NCBI RefSeq assembly: GCF_004341385.1
Contig: NZ_SLXE01000009.1
Location: 1-64,000, forward strand
Reading direction: 5' to 3'
Origin: Uruburuella suis
GTDB lineage: Bacteria; Pseudomonadota; Gammaproteobacteria; Burkholderiales; Neisseriaceae
DNA length: 64,000 nucleotides
Part shown: piece after piece, positions 49,804 through 58,586 of the stretch
Layout of the letters: every line of letters begins with the position of its first letter
How positions within the stretch are numbered: the first letter of the stretch is position 1
Program-made: the position numbers and the translations under genes
The notes under the pieces: generated by a model
What the model was told of the DNA's origin: nothing
Databases searched by the model: none
The model's input: the letters and a program-made list of their open reading frames with translations, nothing else

Positions 49804-52800
49804 ATGCTAAACAAATACAATCCCGCCGAAATCGAAACCAAACACTATCGAGCCTGGGAAGCCGCCGGCCATTTCCAGCCGCACATGGATTTGGGCAAGC
49901 CTTCATTCTCTATCCAACTGCCGCCGCCGAATGTAACCGGCACGCTGCACATGGGCCACGCCTTCAACCAAACCATTATGGACGGCCTCACCCGCTATTA
50001 CCGCATGAAAGGCTGCAACACCGCTTGGATTCCGGGCACCGACCATGCCGGCATCGCCACCCAAATCGTGGTGGAGCGCCAGTTGGCCGAAGAAGGCGTG
50101 TCGCGCCATGATTTAGGCCGCGCAGGCTTTTTGGAAAAAGTGTGGGCGTGGAAAAACGTATCCGGCGGCACGATTACCGAGCAAATGCGCCGCATGGGCT
50201 GCTCGGCCGATTGGACGCGCGAATATTTCACCATGGACGACACCCGCGCCGAAGTGGTGACCGAAGTGTTTGTGCGCCTGTTTGAGCAAGGCTTGATTTA
50301 TCGCGGCAAACGATTGGTGAACTGGGATCCGGTGCTGGGCACGGCGGTGTCTGATTTGGAAGTGGAAAGCGTGGAAGAGCAAGGCCATATGTGGCATATC
50401 CGCTATCCGCTGGCCGGCAACCCCGCCGAAGCGGTGATTGTGGCCACCACCCGCCCCGAAACCCTGCTCGGCGACGTGGCCGTGGCGGTGAATCCTGAAG
50501 ATGAGCGCTATGCCGGCTTGATCGGCCAAGAATTGCTGTTGCCGCTCACCGGCCGCCGCATTCCCGTGATTGCCGATGAATATGTGGAAAAAGATTTCGG
50601 CACCGGCTGCGTGAAAATCACGCCCGCACACGATTTCAACGACTATGAAGTGGGCAAACGCCACGACACCCGCCTGATTAATGTATTTGATTTAGAAGCC
50701 AAAGTATTGGCTGAAGCCGAAGTGTTCAACTTCAAAGGCGAAGCGCAAGCCGGCTTTGCCCTGCCCGCCGCTTACGCCGGCCTCGACCGCTTCGCCGCGC
50801 GCAAACAAATGCTGGCCGACCTCGAAGCGCAAGGCTTATTGGCCGACACCAAACCGCACACGCTGATGACGCCCAAAGGCGACCGCACCGGCTCGGTGAT
50901 TGAGCCCATGCTCACCAGCCAATGGTTCGTGGCCATGAGCGCCACGCCCAATGGCGGTGAGCCCGACAGCGAATTCAAAGGCATGAGCCTGGCGCAAAAA
51001 GCCAAACACGCGGTTGACAGCGGCGCGGTGAAATTCATCCCCGAAAATTGGGTTAACACTTATAACCAATGGATGAACAATATCCAAGATTGGTGCATTT
51101 CGCGCCAATTGTGGTGGGGGCATCAAATTCCCGCTTGGTATGATGAAAACGGCAACTGCTATGTCGCAAAAACAGCATTTCATGCCTACTACCAAGCTTT
51201 TTCCGAGCTGTATATCGCCCAACAAAACCAAGGCAAAATCGATGACCAGGTGTTTGCCCTGATGTCCGATTTTTGGCGCATGGCCGAAAAAGCAGGCCGC
51301 ACTCAAATGCCGGCTGAGCCATTGGCCGGCGAAACCCATTATTCCAACGCCGAAGGCTATCTGAAAGCCCATGAAGCGGAAGTGCAAGCCTTGATTCAAC
51401 GAGCCCAAAGCCAAGGCATTAAGCTCACCCGCGATGAAGACGTGCTCGACACTTGGTTCTCCTCCGCACTCGTGCCCTTCTCCACTTTGGGTTGGCCGTC
51501 TGAAACCGATGATTTGAAAGCCTTTTTGCCAAGCAATGTGCTCGTTACCGGCTACGAAATCATCTTCTTCTGGGTGGCGCGCATGATTATGATGACCACC
51601 CATTTCACCGGGAAAGTGCCGTTTAAAGACGTGTATATCCACGGCATGGTGCGCGACCACGAAGGCAAAAAAATGTCCAAATCCGAGGGCAATGTGATCG
51701 ACCCGGTGGATTTAATCGACGGCATCGACTTAGAAGCCCTGCTGGTGAAGCGCACCACCGGCCTGCGCCGCCCCGAGCGTGCGCCGCAAGTGAAAAAAGC
51801 CACCGAAAAATTATTCCCCGAAGGCATTCCCGTGTTCGGCACCGATGCGCTGCGCTTCACCATGGCCAGCTACGCCAGCTTGGGGCGCAGCATCAACTTC
51901 GATTTCAAACGCGCCGAGGGCTACCGCAATTTCTGCAACAAATTGTGGAACGCCACCAATTTCGTGCTGATGAACGTGGAAGATAAAGACTGCGGCCAAG
52001 ACGAAACCCAGCCATTGGCCTACACTTTTGTCGACCAATGGATTATCGGCCGCCTGCAACAAACCGAAGCGGCCACCGCCGAAGCCTTCGACACCTACCG
52101 CTTCGATTTGGCAGCGCAAACGCTGTATGAATTCGTGTGGAACGATTTTTGCGATTGGTATATCGAGCTTGCCAAAGTGCAGCTGCAAACCGGCTGCCCC
52201 ACCACGCAGCGCACCACCCGCCGCACCCTCGTGCGCGTGCTCGAAGTGATTTTGCGCCTGCTGCATCCGATTATGCCCTTTATCACCGAAGAGCTGTGGC
52301 AAACCGTCGCCCCACTGGCCAACGCCAAACACACCGACAGCCTGATGCTCGCCGCTTGGCCGCTGGCAGACGAAGAAAAAATCGTGCCCGTCGCGTTCGA
52401 CAAAATGGCCGCGCTGCAAGATTTAATCGGCGCCGTGCGCAATCTGCGCGGCGAAATGGGCTTGGCGCCGAGCGTGAAAGCGCCCTTGTTTGTCGAAGGC
52501 GGCAGCGAGCTGGAAGCCTTGCTCAAATATGTGCCGATGATGGCGCGCCTCACCGAAGCCAAGCTGGTTGAGAAGCTGCCCGAAGCCGACGATGCGCCCG
52601 TGGCCGTGTGCCAAAACGCGCGCCTGATGCTGAAAGTGGAAATCAACAAAGCCGCCGAAAGCGCACGCTTGAGCAAAGAAGCCGAAAAATTGCAAAAAGC
52701 GCTCGACAAGCTCGAAGCCAAGCTCGGCAAACCCGGCTACACCGACAAAGCACCCGCGCACTTGGTGGAAAAAGACCGTGCCGAATTGGCCGATTTGGAA

Positions 52801-52848
52801 AACAAAATGGCCAAAGTGCAAAGCCAGCTGCTGAAATTGAAAGACTGA
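49804..52848 (+). CDS. valS: Valyl-tRNA synthetase with an extra catalytic-domain insertion
   Basis: A 1014-residue class I synthetase, longer than the usual 945-955. Motifs: PPPNVTGTLHMGHAF (HIGH equivalent), the CP1 editing domain with TTRPETLLGD, RQLWWGHQIPAWYDENG, DEDVLDTWFSSALVPFSTLGWP, GKKMSKSEGNVIDP, an anticodon-binding domain and a C-terminal coiled coil. About 66 residues (about 457-522, 51172-51370) are inserted between NGNCYVAK and EVQALIQ. No Shine-Dalgarno is seen at ATG 49804; the frame extends upstream only through non-coding DNA. Its 3' end is duplicated downstream. Confidence 0.93.
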   Translation: MLNKYNPAEIETKHYRAWEAAGHFQPHMDLGKPSFSIQLPPPNVTGTLHMGHAFNQTIMDGLTRYYRMKGCNTAWIPGTDHAGIATQIVVERQLAEEGVSRHDLGRAGFLEKVWAWKNVSGGTITEQMRRMGCSADWTREYFTMDDTRAEVVTEVFVRLFEQGLIYRGKRLVNWDPVLGTAVSDLEVESVEEQGHMWHIRYPLAGNPAEAVIVATTRPETLLGDVAVAVNPEDERYAGLIGQELLLPLTGRRIPVIADEYVEKDFGTGCVKITPAHDFNDYEVGKRHDTRLINVFDLEAKVLAEAEVFNFKGEAQAGFALPAAYAGLDRFAARKQMLADLEAQGLLADTKPHTLMTPKGDRTGSVIEPMLTSQWFVAMSATPNGGEPDSEFKGMSLAQKAKHAVDSGAVKFIPENWVNTYNQWMNNIQDWCISRQLWWGHQIPAWYDENGNCYVAKTAFHAYYQAFSELYIAQQNQGKIDDQVFALMSDFWRMAEKAGRTQMPAEPLAGETHYSNAEGYLKAHEAEVQALIQRAQSQGIKLTRDEDVLDTWFSSALVPFSTLGWPSETDDLKAFLPSNVLVTGYEIIFFWVARMIMMTTHFTGKVPFKDVYIHGMVRDHEGKKMSKSEGNVIDPVDLIDGIDLEALLVKRTTGLRRPERAPQVKKATEKLFPEGIPVFGTDALRFTMASYASLGRSINFDFKRAEGYRNFCNKLWNATNFVLMNVEDKDCGQDETQPLAYTFVDQWIIGRLQQTEAATAEAFDTYRFDLAAQTLYEFVWNDFCDWYIELAKVQLQTGCPTTQRTTRRTLVRVLEVILRLLHPIMPFITEELWQTVAPLANAKHTDSLMLAAWPLADEEKIVPVAFDKMAALQDLIGAVRNLRGEMGLAPSVKAPLFVEGGSELEALLKYVPMMARLTEAKLVEKLPEADDAPVAVCQNARLMLKVEINKAAESARLSKEAEKLQKALDKLEAKLGKPGYTDKAPAHLVEKDRAELADLENKMAKVQSQLLKLKD

Positions 52849-52861
52849 GCCCGGCAATACT

Positions 52862-52896
52862 TGAGGCCGTCTGAAAGCTTTTCAGACGGCCTCAAG
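52862..52896 (+). terminator. valS uptake-sequence terminator
   Basis: TTGAGGCCGTCTGAAAG with its inverted copy, extended by ATACTTGAGG / CCTCAAGTAT. A second copy is at 53249-53281. Confidence 0.75.
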
Positions 52897-52905
52897 TATT
52901 GCCAT

Positions 52906-52993
52906 TGTAGGTCGGATACTCGTATCCGACATTTACCGCAGCCCTAAAAATCTTGTTCTGCGAACAAGCGTCGGATTCGAGAATCTGACCTAC
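52906..52993. repeat. GTAGGTCGGAT palindromic repeat (family C)
   Basis: TGTAGGTCGGATACTCGTAT plus CCGACATTTACCGCAGCC, then TTGTTCTGCGAACAA and GTCGGATTCGAGAATCTGAC. The same module occurs at 53292-53379, 61933-62021 and 62235-62311, and as the core of family A'. Confidence 0.7.
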
Positions 52994-53059
52994 GCGCTGT
53001 GTTGTTTCACGGGAAATAAAACGATGCCGTCTGAAAGCTTTCAGACGGCATCTGTGCGC

Positions 53060-53211
53060 TATAGTGGAATGCATAAAAAAGTGATGCGGCGGGTAGGTTG
53101 GGTTGCAAACCCAACGTTTCAGACGGCCCGTGGGCTGTTTGGTTTTTGGGGGTGTGGGCAAGCTTCGTGCGTACGATTACGCTTTGTTTTAACAAAGCTA
53201 ATCGTACCTAC
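53060..53211. repeat. Truncated family-B repeat with a GTACGATTACG palindrome
   Basis: Starts TATAGTGGAATGCATAAAAA and carries GTAGGTTGGGTTGCAAACCC, but the right end is replaced by GGGGGTGTGGGCAAGC and the palindrome (53170-53211). It lies between the two copies of the valS 3' end. Confidence 0.65.
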
Positions 53212-53212
53212 A

Positions 53213-53281
53213 CTTGCTGAAATTGAAAGACTGAGTCTGGCAACACTTGAGGCCGTCTGAAAGCTTTTCAGACGGCCTCAG
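53213..53281 (+). pseudogene. Duplicated 3' tip of valS with terminator
   Basis: TTGCTGAAATTGAAAGACTG repeats the last codons of valS (LLKLKD), followed by a near copy of its trailer and uptake-sequence hairpin. The following family-C repeat is copied too (53292-53379). No start; a tandem-duplication remnant. Confidence 0.8.
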
Positions 53282-53291
53282 GTATTACGGT

Positions 53292-53379
53292 TGTAGGTCG
53301 GATACTCGTATCCGACATTTACCGCAGCCCTAAAAATCTTGTTCTGCGAACAAGCGTCGGATTCGAGAATCCGACCTAC
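53292..53379. repeat. Family-C repeat, second copy
   Basis: Near-identical to 52906-52993, including the trailing GCGCTGTGTTGTTTCACGGG, so it was duplicated together with the valS tip. Confidence 0.7.
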
Positions 53380-53483
53380 GCGCTGTGTTGTTTCACGGGA
53401 AATAAAGCGATGCCGTCTGAAAGCTTTCAGACGGCCTCTACACGCGGTTTCGTTCGACTCTAATCCAAAAATCTCTTTAAAAA

Positions 53484-54884
53484 TCAACGCCTCAGCAACA
53501 CCCCCACAATCCGCTCAAACACCTTGCCGTAAGGCGGTGCCAGCAGCCCCATGCTGTTGATGCGGCTTTGCACAAACACGGGCTTGAGATGCGAAAAAGT
53601 TTCAAAGCCCGCCCGCCCGTGATAAGCGCCCATGCCCGAAGCGCCGATGCCGCCGAAAGGCAGGCCTTCCTGCGCCACATGCAGCAAGGTGTCGTTTACG
53701 CTCACGCCGCCGGACACGGTGCGCTGCAACACTTTGTCGATTTGCGCTTTATCTTTGCCGAACACATATAAAGCCAGCGGCCGCGGCCGTGCGCCGATAT
53801 AGGCCAGCGCCTCATCCAGCGACGGATAAGGCAGCAGCGGCAGCAAGGGGCCGAAGATTTCTTCCTGCATCAGCAGCGTGTGTTCGGGCGCGCCGCTGAT
53901 CAGGTGCGGCACCAGCAAGTTGTCGCCACCATCGCCGCGCCCGGCCAGCGGCACCACGGCCGCGCCCTCGCGCGCGGCTTCATCCAACCGGCTTTGCAAA
54001 CGCCGGCGCTGGTTTTCATTGATGATGTGGCTGTAGTCGGGGTTGGCGGCCAAATCGGGATAATGCCTGCCCACCCAAGCGCGCGCTTTTTCGATAAAGG
54101 CCGCGTGCAGCGCTTGGGGCAGCAGCACATAATCGGGCGCAATGCAGGTTTGGCCGGCGTTTACCCATTTGCCGCTCATCACCCGCGCCACCGCCTGATC
54201 CAAATCGGCATCTTCCAAAATCAGCGTGGGCGATTTGCCGCCCAATTCCAGCGTGAGCGGGGTGAGGTTGGCAGCCGCCGCCTGCATCACCAAGCGGCCG
54301 ACGGCGGTGGAGCCGGTGAAAAGCAGATGGTCAAACGGCAGCGCGGCAAAAGCCGCAGCCACATCCGCGCCGCCCTCCACAATGGCCAGCTCATCGGCGG
54401 CAAAATAGTGCGGCACGGTATCGGCCAGCCAGCGGCTGAACGCGGGCGCATGCTCCGAAGTTTTTACCATGGCGCGGTTGCCGGCGGCAAAGGCGCCGAC
54501 CAAAGGGCCGATGCTGAGAAAAAGCGGATAATTCCACGGCGCAATCACGCCCACCACGCCCACAGGCTGCGGCACAATGCGGTTTTTCGCCGGCCAGAAA
54601 GGCCACGCCACCGCCGCCTTGCGCGGCCGCATCCAGCGCTTGCCGTGGCGCAGCGCATGGCGGATGCCCTCGAGCGTGGGCACCATTTCCAGCAAATCGG
54701 TTTCGTGGCGGCTGCGCCGGCCGAAATCGGCGCTGATGGCCGCTTGAATGGCTTCGCGGTGCGTGTGCAGCATATCGGCAAGCTTTTGCAAACGTTGCTG
54801 CCGCAGCGGCCAAGGCACTTCGATATGGCGGCGCGAAGCCTCGTGAAGCAGCTGGAAACAATCGGACAAATCGGCAGGTTTCAT
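53484..54884 (-). CDS. Aldehyde dehydrogenase, coniferyl-aldehyde-dehydrogenase-like
   Basis: A 466-residue NAD(P)-dependent dehydrogenase. It shows GVVGVIAPWNYPLFLSIGPLVGAFAAGN, FTGSTAVGRLVM, the catalytic Glu in LELGGKSPTLIL, nucleophile Cys in NAGQTCIAPDYVLL, EEIFGPLLPLL and the short C-terminus of the class-3-like group. ATG 54884 overlaps the GMC gene's stop by 4 bases (ATGA) with AAGGAG upstream, so the two are coupled. It probably oxidises the aldehyde made by the GMC enzyme. Confidence 0.87.
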   Translation of the reverse strand: MKPADLSDCFQLLHEASRRHIEVPWPLRQQRLQKLADMLHTHREAIQAAISADFGRRSRHETDLLEMVPTLEGIRHALRHGKRWMRPRKAAVAWPFWPAKNRIVPQPVGVVGVIAPWNYPLFLSIGPLVGAFAAGNRAMVKTSEHAPAFSRWLADTVPHYFAADELAIVEGGADVAAAFAALPFDHLLFTGSTAVGRLVMQAAAANLTPLTLELGGKSPTLILEDADLDQAVARVMSGKWVNAGQTCIAPDYVLLPQALHAAFIEKARAWVGRHYPDLAANPDYSHIINENQRRRLQSRLDEAAREGAAVVPLAGRGDGGDNLLVPHLISGAPEHTLLMQEEIFGPLLPLLPYPSLDEALAYIGARPRPLALYVFGKDKAQIDKVLQRTVSGGVSVNDTLLHVAQEGLPFGGIGASGMGAYHGRAGFETFSHLKPVFVQSRINSMGLLAPPYGKVFERIVGVLLRR

Positions 54885-56488
54885 AAACACTCCTTGGGCG
54901 GAATATGGCTGATGGCCGCTTCGGCCAGCGCGGCAATGGTGAGGCTGGGGTTCACCCCCAGATTGGCGGAAATATTGGCGCCGTCTATCACATAAAGATT
55001 TTGATAGCCAAACACACGATGTTGCGCATCGCACACGCCCTCTTCGGGCGAAGCCGCCAGCGCCGCGCCGCCCATGCAGTGGGCGGTGGCCGGAATATTC
55101 AGAAACACATCGGCCACGCAGCTAAACGCGCTGCCGCCGTGCGCTTGGGCCGCCTGAAAAGCAAATTCGCCGGCAGCAGGAATATAAGCCGGAATCCGCG
55201 CCCCTTCGCTGGCCAGCCGCCGGCGCCACGGCCAAAACCACGGCCTGCGCCACACCATGTTCAAAGGCTGCGGCGCGGTTTGCATGCACAAAAAAATCAG
55301 CGATTCGCGCGCCATATTCTTCGGGCGCAAAGCCTGCCACATCTGCCGCGGGCGCGTGAGCCAGCCGCGCGCAAACGCGCCCAGCCATTGGCGCAGATTC
55401 ATGCGGCCGGCGCGGCTGTGGTTCATCAGCGTGCCCAGCAGGCTGGCGATATTGGAGCCGGCCGGAAAGCGCGTGGCCTCGATGTGGGTGCCGTCGGCTA
55501 AGTGAATGCCCGAGCCGATGGCAATGCCGCGCGAAAAATCGGCGCTGCCGCCGGGAAAGCGCACGCCGATCAGCGATTCGGCATTGGTAAACACATTGCG
55601 CCCCAAAGCCGGCGAAAGATCGGGCAGCACACCTTTTTCTTTCATGTCAAACAACAAAGCCTGCGTGCCCAAGCTGCCGGCGGACACGATTACATTTTGC
55701 GCGGTGAAATGCTGCTCGGGCTGCTTGAAAGGCTGCACCGTCACCCGCCAGCCGGTGCGGCCCTTATCTTGTTTGTCCAAAGGCTCGATGCGGCTTACGC
55801 GGCTTTCCGCCAACACTTGCACGCCCAGCTTTTCAGCCAGATAAAGATAGTTGTAATCGAGCGAATTTTTGGCGCGGTGGCGGCAGCCCACCATGCAGCC
55901 GCCGCAGCCGATGCAGGGCGCACGCGCAGGGCCTTGGCCTGCGAAATAAGGGTCGCCCTGCTGCTGCGGCTGCGCATGCTCGTCATCCGCACCGAAATAC
56001 ACCGCCACGCGGGTGCGGTAAAAGCTGCCGCCCACGCCCGCTTCATCGGCCAATTTTTTCAGCATATGGTCGGCATCGGCCAGCAGCGGATTGGTGGTTA
56101 CGCCGAGCATTTTTTCCGCCGTGCGGTAATGCTCGGGCATTTCAGCCGCCCAATCGCGCAAAAGCGCCCAAGTGCCGCTGCGCCACACTTTTTCCGGCGG
56201 CACGAGCAAGGTGTTGGCATAAACCACCGAGCCGCCGCCCACCGCATTGCCGTGCAGCACCAACATATGCCGAAACAGCCGCAGCGAAAAAAAGCCGCGG
56301 CAAAAAAGCGAGGGCAGCCACAGAAAACGGCGCAAATTGCGGGTGCTTTCAGGCATATCGCGCGGCGCGAAACGGCGCCCCTGCTCCACCACCATCACGC
56401 GGTAGCCTTTTTGCGCCAGCCGCAAAGCCGACACGCTACCGCCGAAGCCGGAGCCGATAATCAGATAATCGGTGTCAAACGCAGCCAT
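54881..56488 (-). CDS. GMC-family FAD-dependent oxidoreductase, cholesterol-oxidase-like
   Basis: A 535-residue flavoprotein. The FAD motif is LIIGSGFGGSVSALRLAQKGYRVMVVEQG at the N-terminus; HGNAVGGGSVVYANTLL is next. A cysteine cluster (CIGCGGCMVGCRHRAKNSLDYNYL, about residue 195) resembles that in bacterial cholesterol-oxidase-type and long-chain alcohol oxidases. The C-terminus has ATAHCMGGAALA and NLYVIDGANISANLGVNPSLTI. Substrate uncertain: a sterol or long-chain alcohol. GAGGCGGAT precedes ATG 56488. Coupled to the aldehyde dehydrogenase. Confidence 0.85.
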   Translation of the reverse strand: MAAFDTDYLIIGSGFGGSVSALRLAQKGYRVMVVEQGRRFAPRDMPESTRNLRRFLWLPSLFCRGFFSLRLFRHMLVLHGNAVGGGSVVYANTLLVPPEKVWRSGTWALLRDWAAEMPEHYRTAEKMLGVTTNPLLADADHMLKKLADEAGVGGSFYRTRVAVYFGADDEHAQPQQQGDPYFAGQGPARAPCIGCGGCMVGCRHRAKNSLDYNYLYLAEKLGVQVLAESRVSRIEPLDKQDKGRTGWRVTVQPFKQPEQHFTAQNVIVSAGSLGTQALLFDMKEKGVLPDLSPALGRNVFTNAESLIGVRFPGGSADFSRGIAIGSGIHLADGTHIEATRFPAGSNIASLLGTLMNHSRAGRMNLRQWLGAFARGWLTRPRQMWQALRPKNMARESLIFLCMQTAPQPLNMVWRRPWFWPWRRRLASEGARIPAYIPAAGEFAFQAAQAHGGSAFSCVADVFLNIPATAHCMGGAALAASPEEGVCDAQHRVFGYQNLYVIDGANISANLGVNPSLTIAALAEAAISHIPPKECL

Positions 56489-56594
56489 ATCCGCCTCTAT
56501 TTTCTTGTTTTCACACGCTTTCAGACGGCCTAGCGGTTTCACAGGCCGTCTGAAAGCTTTATAGCACAGGCCGGCAATGCGCAGGGCATATCTC

Positions 56595-56697
56595 ATACCA
56601 ATCCCAAAAAATAACCTAACTTCGTTGCCTCACCTTGCCGTACTATCTGTACTGTCGCAGGCTTCCGCCTTGTTAGCTTGCTTTTTTGAATGGGTAT
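56595..56697. repeat. Family-A (Correia-like) repeat, 103 bp
   Basis: Opposite orientation to 7345-7447. Ends ATACCAATCC / GAATGGGTAT; interior CGTACTATCTGTACTGTCGC and CTTCGTTGCCTCACCTTGCC. With two uptake-sequence pairs (56518-56556 and 56725-56755) it fills the 351-base divergent gap between the GMC and FMN reductase genes. Confidence 0.8.
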
Positions 56698-56839
56698 CAT
56701 TTCCGCACGGCCAATTTCAAAAACAGGCCGTCTGAAAACCTTGTTCAGACGGCCTTTCTCAAGCACAACACAGATTTCAGACAAAGCTCGAAAATCCGTT
56801 TAGAATAAGCCGCACACTCTTTTTCAACAGGATTTCATC

Positions 56840-57379
56840 ATGACCAAAATCGCTCTGATTATCGGCAGCCTCAGCCGCGCATCCATTAACCGCACCGTGG
56901 CGCAACACCTCGCCGCGCAAGCGCCTGAAGGTGTGGTGGTGGAAGAAGTGCAGATCGGCGACTTGCCGCTCTACACGCAAGATCTCGACAGCGAAAGCAT
57001 TCCCGCTTATGAGCGCGTGCGTGCGCAGCTGCAAGCGGCCGATGCGGTGTTGATTGTCAGCCCCGAACACAACCGCAGCATGCCCGCCGCCGTGAAAAAT
57101 CTGCTCGACATTGCCTCGCGCCCAGCCGGCAAAAGCCTGTGGGGCGGCAAGAAAACCGCTGTGATTACCGCGTCGCCCGGCAGCTACGGCGGCATCAACA
57201 GCGGCCTGCACATCCGCCAAAGCCTGCAAGCGATGAGCGCCGATGTGATGATTGCGCCCGAAGTGTTTCTCAGCCGCGCCCACACCGCGCTTGCCGACGG
57301 CCAAGTGAATGATGAGCGCACCGCTGCTTTCCTCAACAAATTTGCCGCCGCGTTTTATGGCTGGGCGAAAGCCGAATAA
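56840..57379 (+). CDS. NAD(P)H-dependent FMN reductase (ChrR/YieF-like)
   Basis: A 179-residue flavodoxin-like reductase. The FMN phosphate loop is GSLSRASINRTV, followed by PEHNRSMPAAVKNLLDIASR and TASPGSYGGINSGLHIRQSL. Related enzymes reduce quinones, chromate and azo dyes with two electrons, protecting against oxidative stress. CAGGATTTCATC precedes the ATG. Confidence 0.85.
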   Translation: MTKIALIIGSLSRASINRTVAQHLAAQAPEGVVVEEVQIGDLPLYTQDLDSESIPAYERVRAQLQAADAVLIVSPEHNRSMPAAVKNLLDIASRPAGKSLWGGKKTAVITASPGSYGGINSGLHIRQSLQAMSADVMIAPEVFLSRAHTALADGQVNDERTAAFLNKFAAAFYGWAKAE

Positions 57380-57499
57380 GCCGCAACCTTTCAGACGGCC
57401 TCGGTATCAAAAATGTGCCTACTTGTGCCAAGCGCTGCAAGGCATAAAATAAGGTTTATCACCGATAAACGAGGCAGCGGCTGAGGCCGTCTGAAAAAA

Positions 57500-58051
57500 A
57501 TGAACACATTATTCAAACCCACCCACATCCACAGCAAGCTTGATGGCAGCTGGCTTTATCTGCACGAGCAGATGCCGCCGCAAAAATGGGCGGCACTGCC
57601 GAGCTTCGGCACAGCGGCCACTTGGCTGGGCATGCACCACAGCCTGCGCCGCGGCCAGGGCGAGCTAGATTATTTATCGCGCGAATATCAGCAAGGGCGG
57701 CTGCTTTGGCCCGATTACCGCAGCCGCCTGCTGCATGCCGCCGAGCTGCATTACGGCCATTTACACGGCCACCACCGGCTCGAAGACACACACCATTTTC
57801 CGCAAATGCGCAAGCTCGAGCCGAAATTGGCGCAAGGCTTTGATGTGCTCGATGCCGATCACCATCACATTGAGCAGCAGCTCTACCGCATCCAAACCCT
57901 GCTGGCCGCGCTCAAGCAAAACGAAGCCGCCAACCCGGCGCTGGCCGACAAGCTCGCGCAAGCCATTGAAGAGGGCGGCGGCGCGCTTTACCGCCATTTG
58001 GCCGATGAAGAAGATTTGGTGATTCCGATTTTGGCCTTGCGGGCGGAATAG
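57500..58051 (+). CDS. Hemerythrin-like (HHE) domain protein
   Basis: A 183-residue four-helix protein with the spaced His/Glu ligands of a di-iron hemerythrin: WLGMHHSLRRG, GHHRLEDTHHFPQM, DVLDADHHHIEQQL and LYRHLADEEDLVIPIL. May bind or sense oxygen or nitric oxide, or store iron. An uptake sequence lies 6 bases before the ATG and the Shine-Dalgarno is weak. Confidence 0.8.
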   Translation: MNTLFKPTHIHSKLDGSWLYLHEQMPPQKWAALPSFGTAATWLGMHHSLRRGQGELDYLSREYQQGRLLWPDYRSRLLHAAELHYGHLHGHHRLEDTHHFPQMRKLEPKLAQGFDVLDADHHHIEQQLYRIQTLLAALKQNEAANPALADKLAQAIEEGGGALYRHLADEEDLVIPILALRAE

Positions 58052-58072
58052 TTTTTATTTATTTTTCAAGTG

Positions 58073-58262
58073 ATGCCGATTCTAAAAAATAATACAAACA
58101 GGCCGCCCGTAGGTCGGATTCTCGAATCCGACACTTGTTCTCAGAACAAGGCAGGCACATTGCTTTGGCCGCCGGCCAAACGTCGGATTCAAGAATCCGA
58201 CCTACGCGGTTGGTGCTGTTGAACTGCTTTTATTTTGTTATCTTATTTTTTAGCACGGATAT
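58073..58262. repeat. Family-A' repeat with decayed ends
   Basis: The interior matches 38779-38969 closely (GTAGGTCGGATTCTCGAATC, GCCGCCGGCCAAACG). The ends (ATGCCGATTC / GCACGGATAT) have drifted from ATACCAATTC. It lies directly between the hemerythrin gene and the YjdJ pair. Confidence 0.7.
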
Positions 58263-58288
58263 TATTTATTTTTCAAGAAAGAACGATT

Positions 58289-58573
58289 ATGAACATCACC
58301 CAGCAAGACGACGGCAAACACGGCGCTTTTCTCGCGCACGCAGAGGGCAAACAAGCCGGTGAAATGACTTACACTTGGGCGGGCGAAGCCATGTTTATCA
58401 TCGACCACACCGATGTGGACGAAGCGTTTAAAGGCCAAGGCGTCGGCCGCCGTCTGCTCGATGCCGCCGTGGCTTTTGCGCGCGAAAAAAACATCAAAAT
58501 CCTGCCGCTGTGTCCTTATGCCAAATCGGTGTTCGACAAAGACAGCAGCATCCACGATGTGTTGCGCACTTAA
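58289..58573 (+). CDS. YjdJ-type single-domain N-acetyltransferase, first copy
   Basis: A 94-residue minimal GNAT (Acetyltransf_CG type). It has GEMTYTWAGEAMFIIDHTDVDEAFKGQGVGRRLLDAAVAFAREKNIKILPLCPYAKSVFDKD, including the CoA loop and the conserved LCPYAKSVF. Substrate unknown. AGAAAGAACGATT precedes ATG 58289. A related gene follows after 13 bases. Confidence 0.82.
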   Translation: MNITQQDDGKHGAFLAHAEGKQAGEMTYTWAGEAMFIIDHTDVDEAFKGQGVGRRLLDAAVAFAREKNIKILPLCPYAKSVFDKDSSIHDVLRT

Positions 58574-58586
58574 CCGGAGCCTTGCC

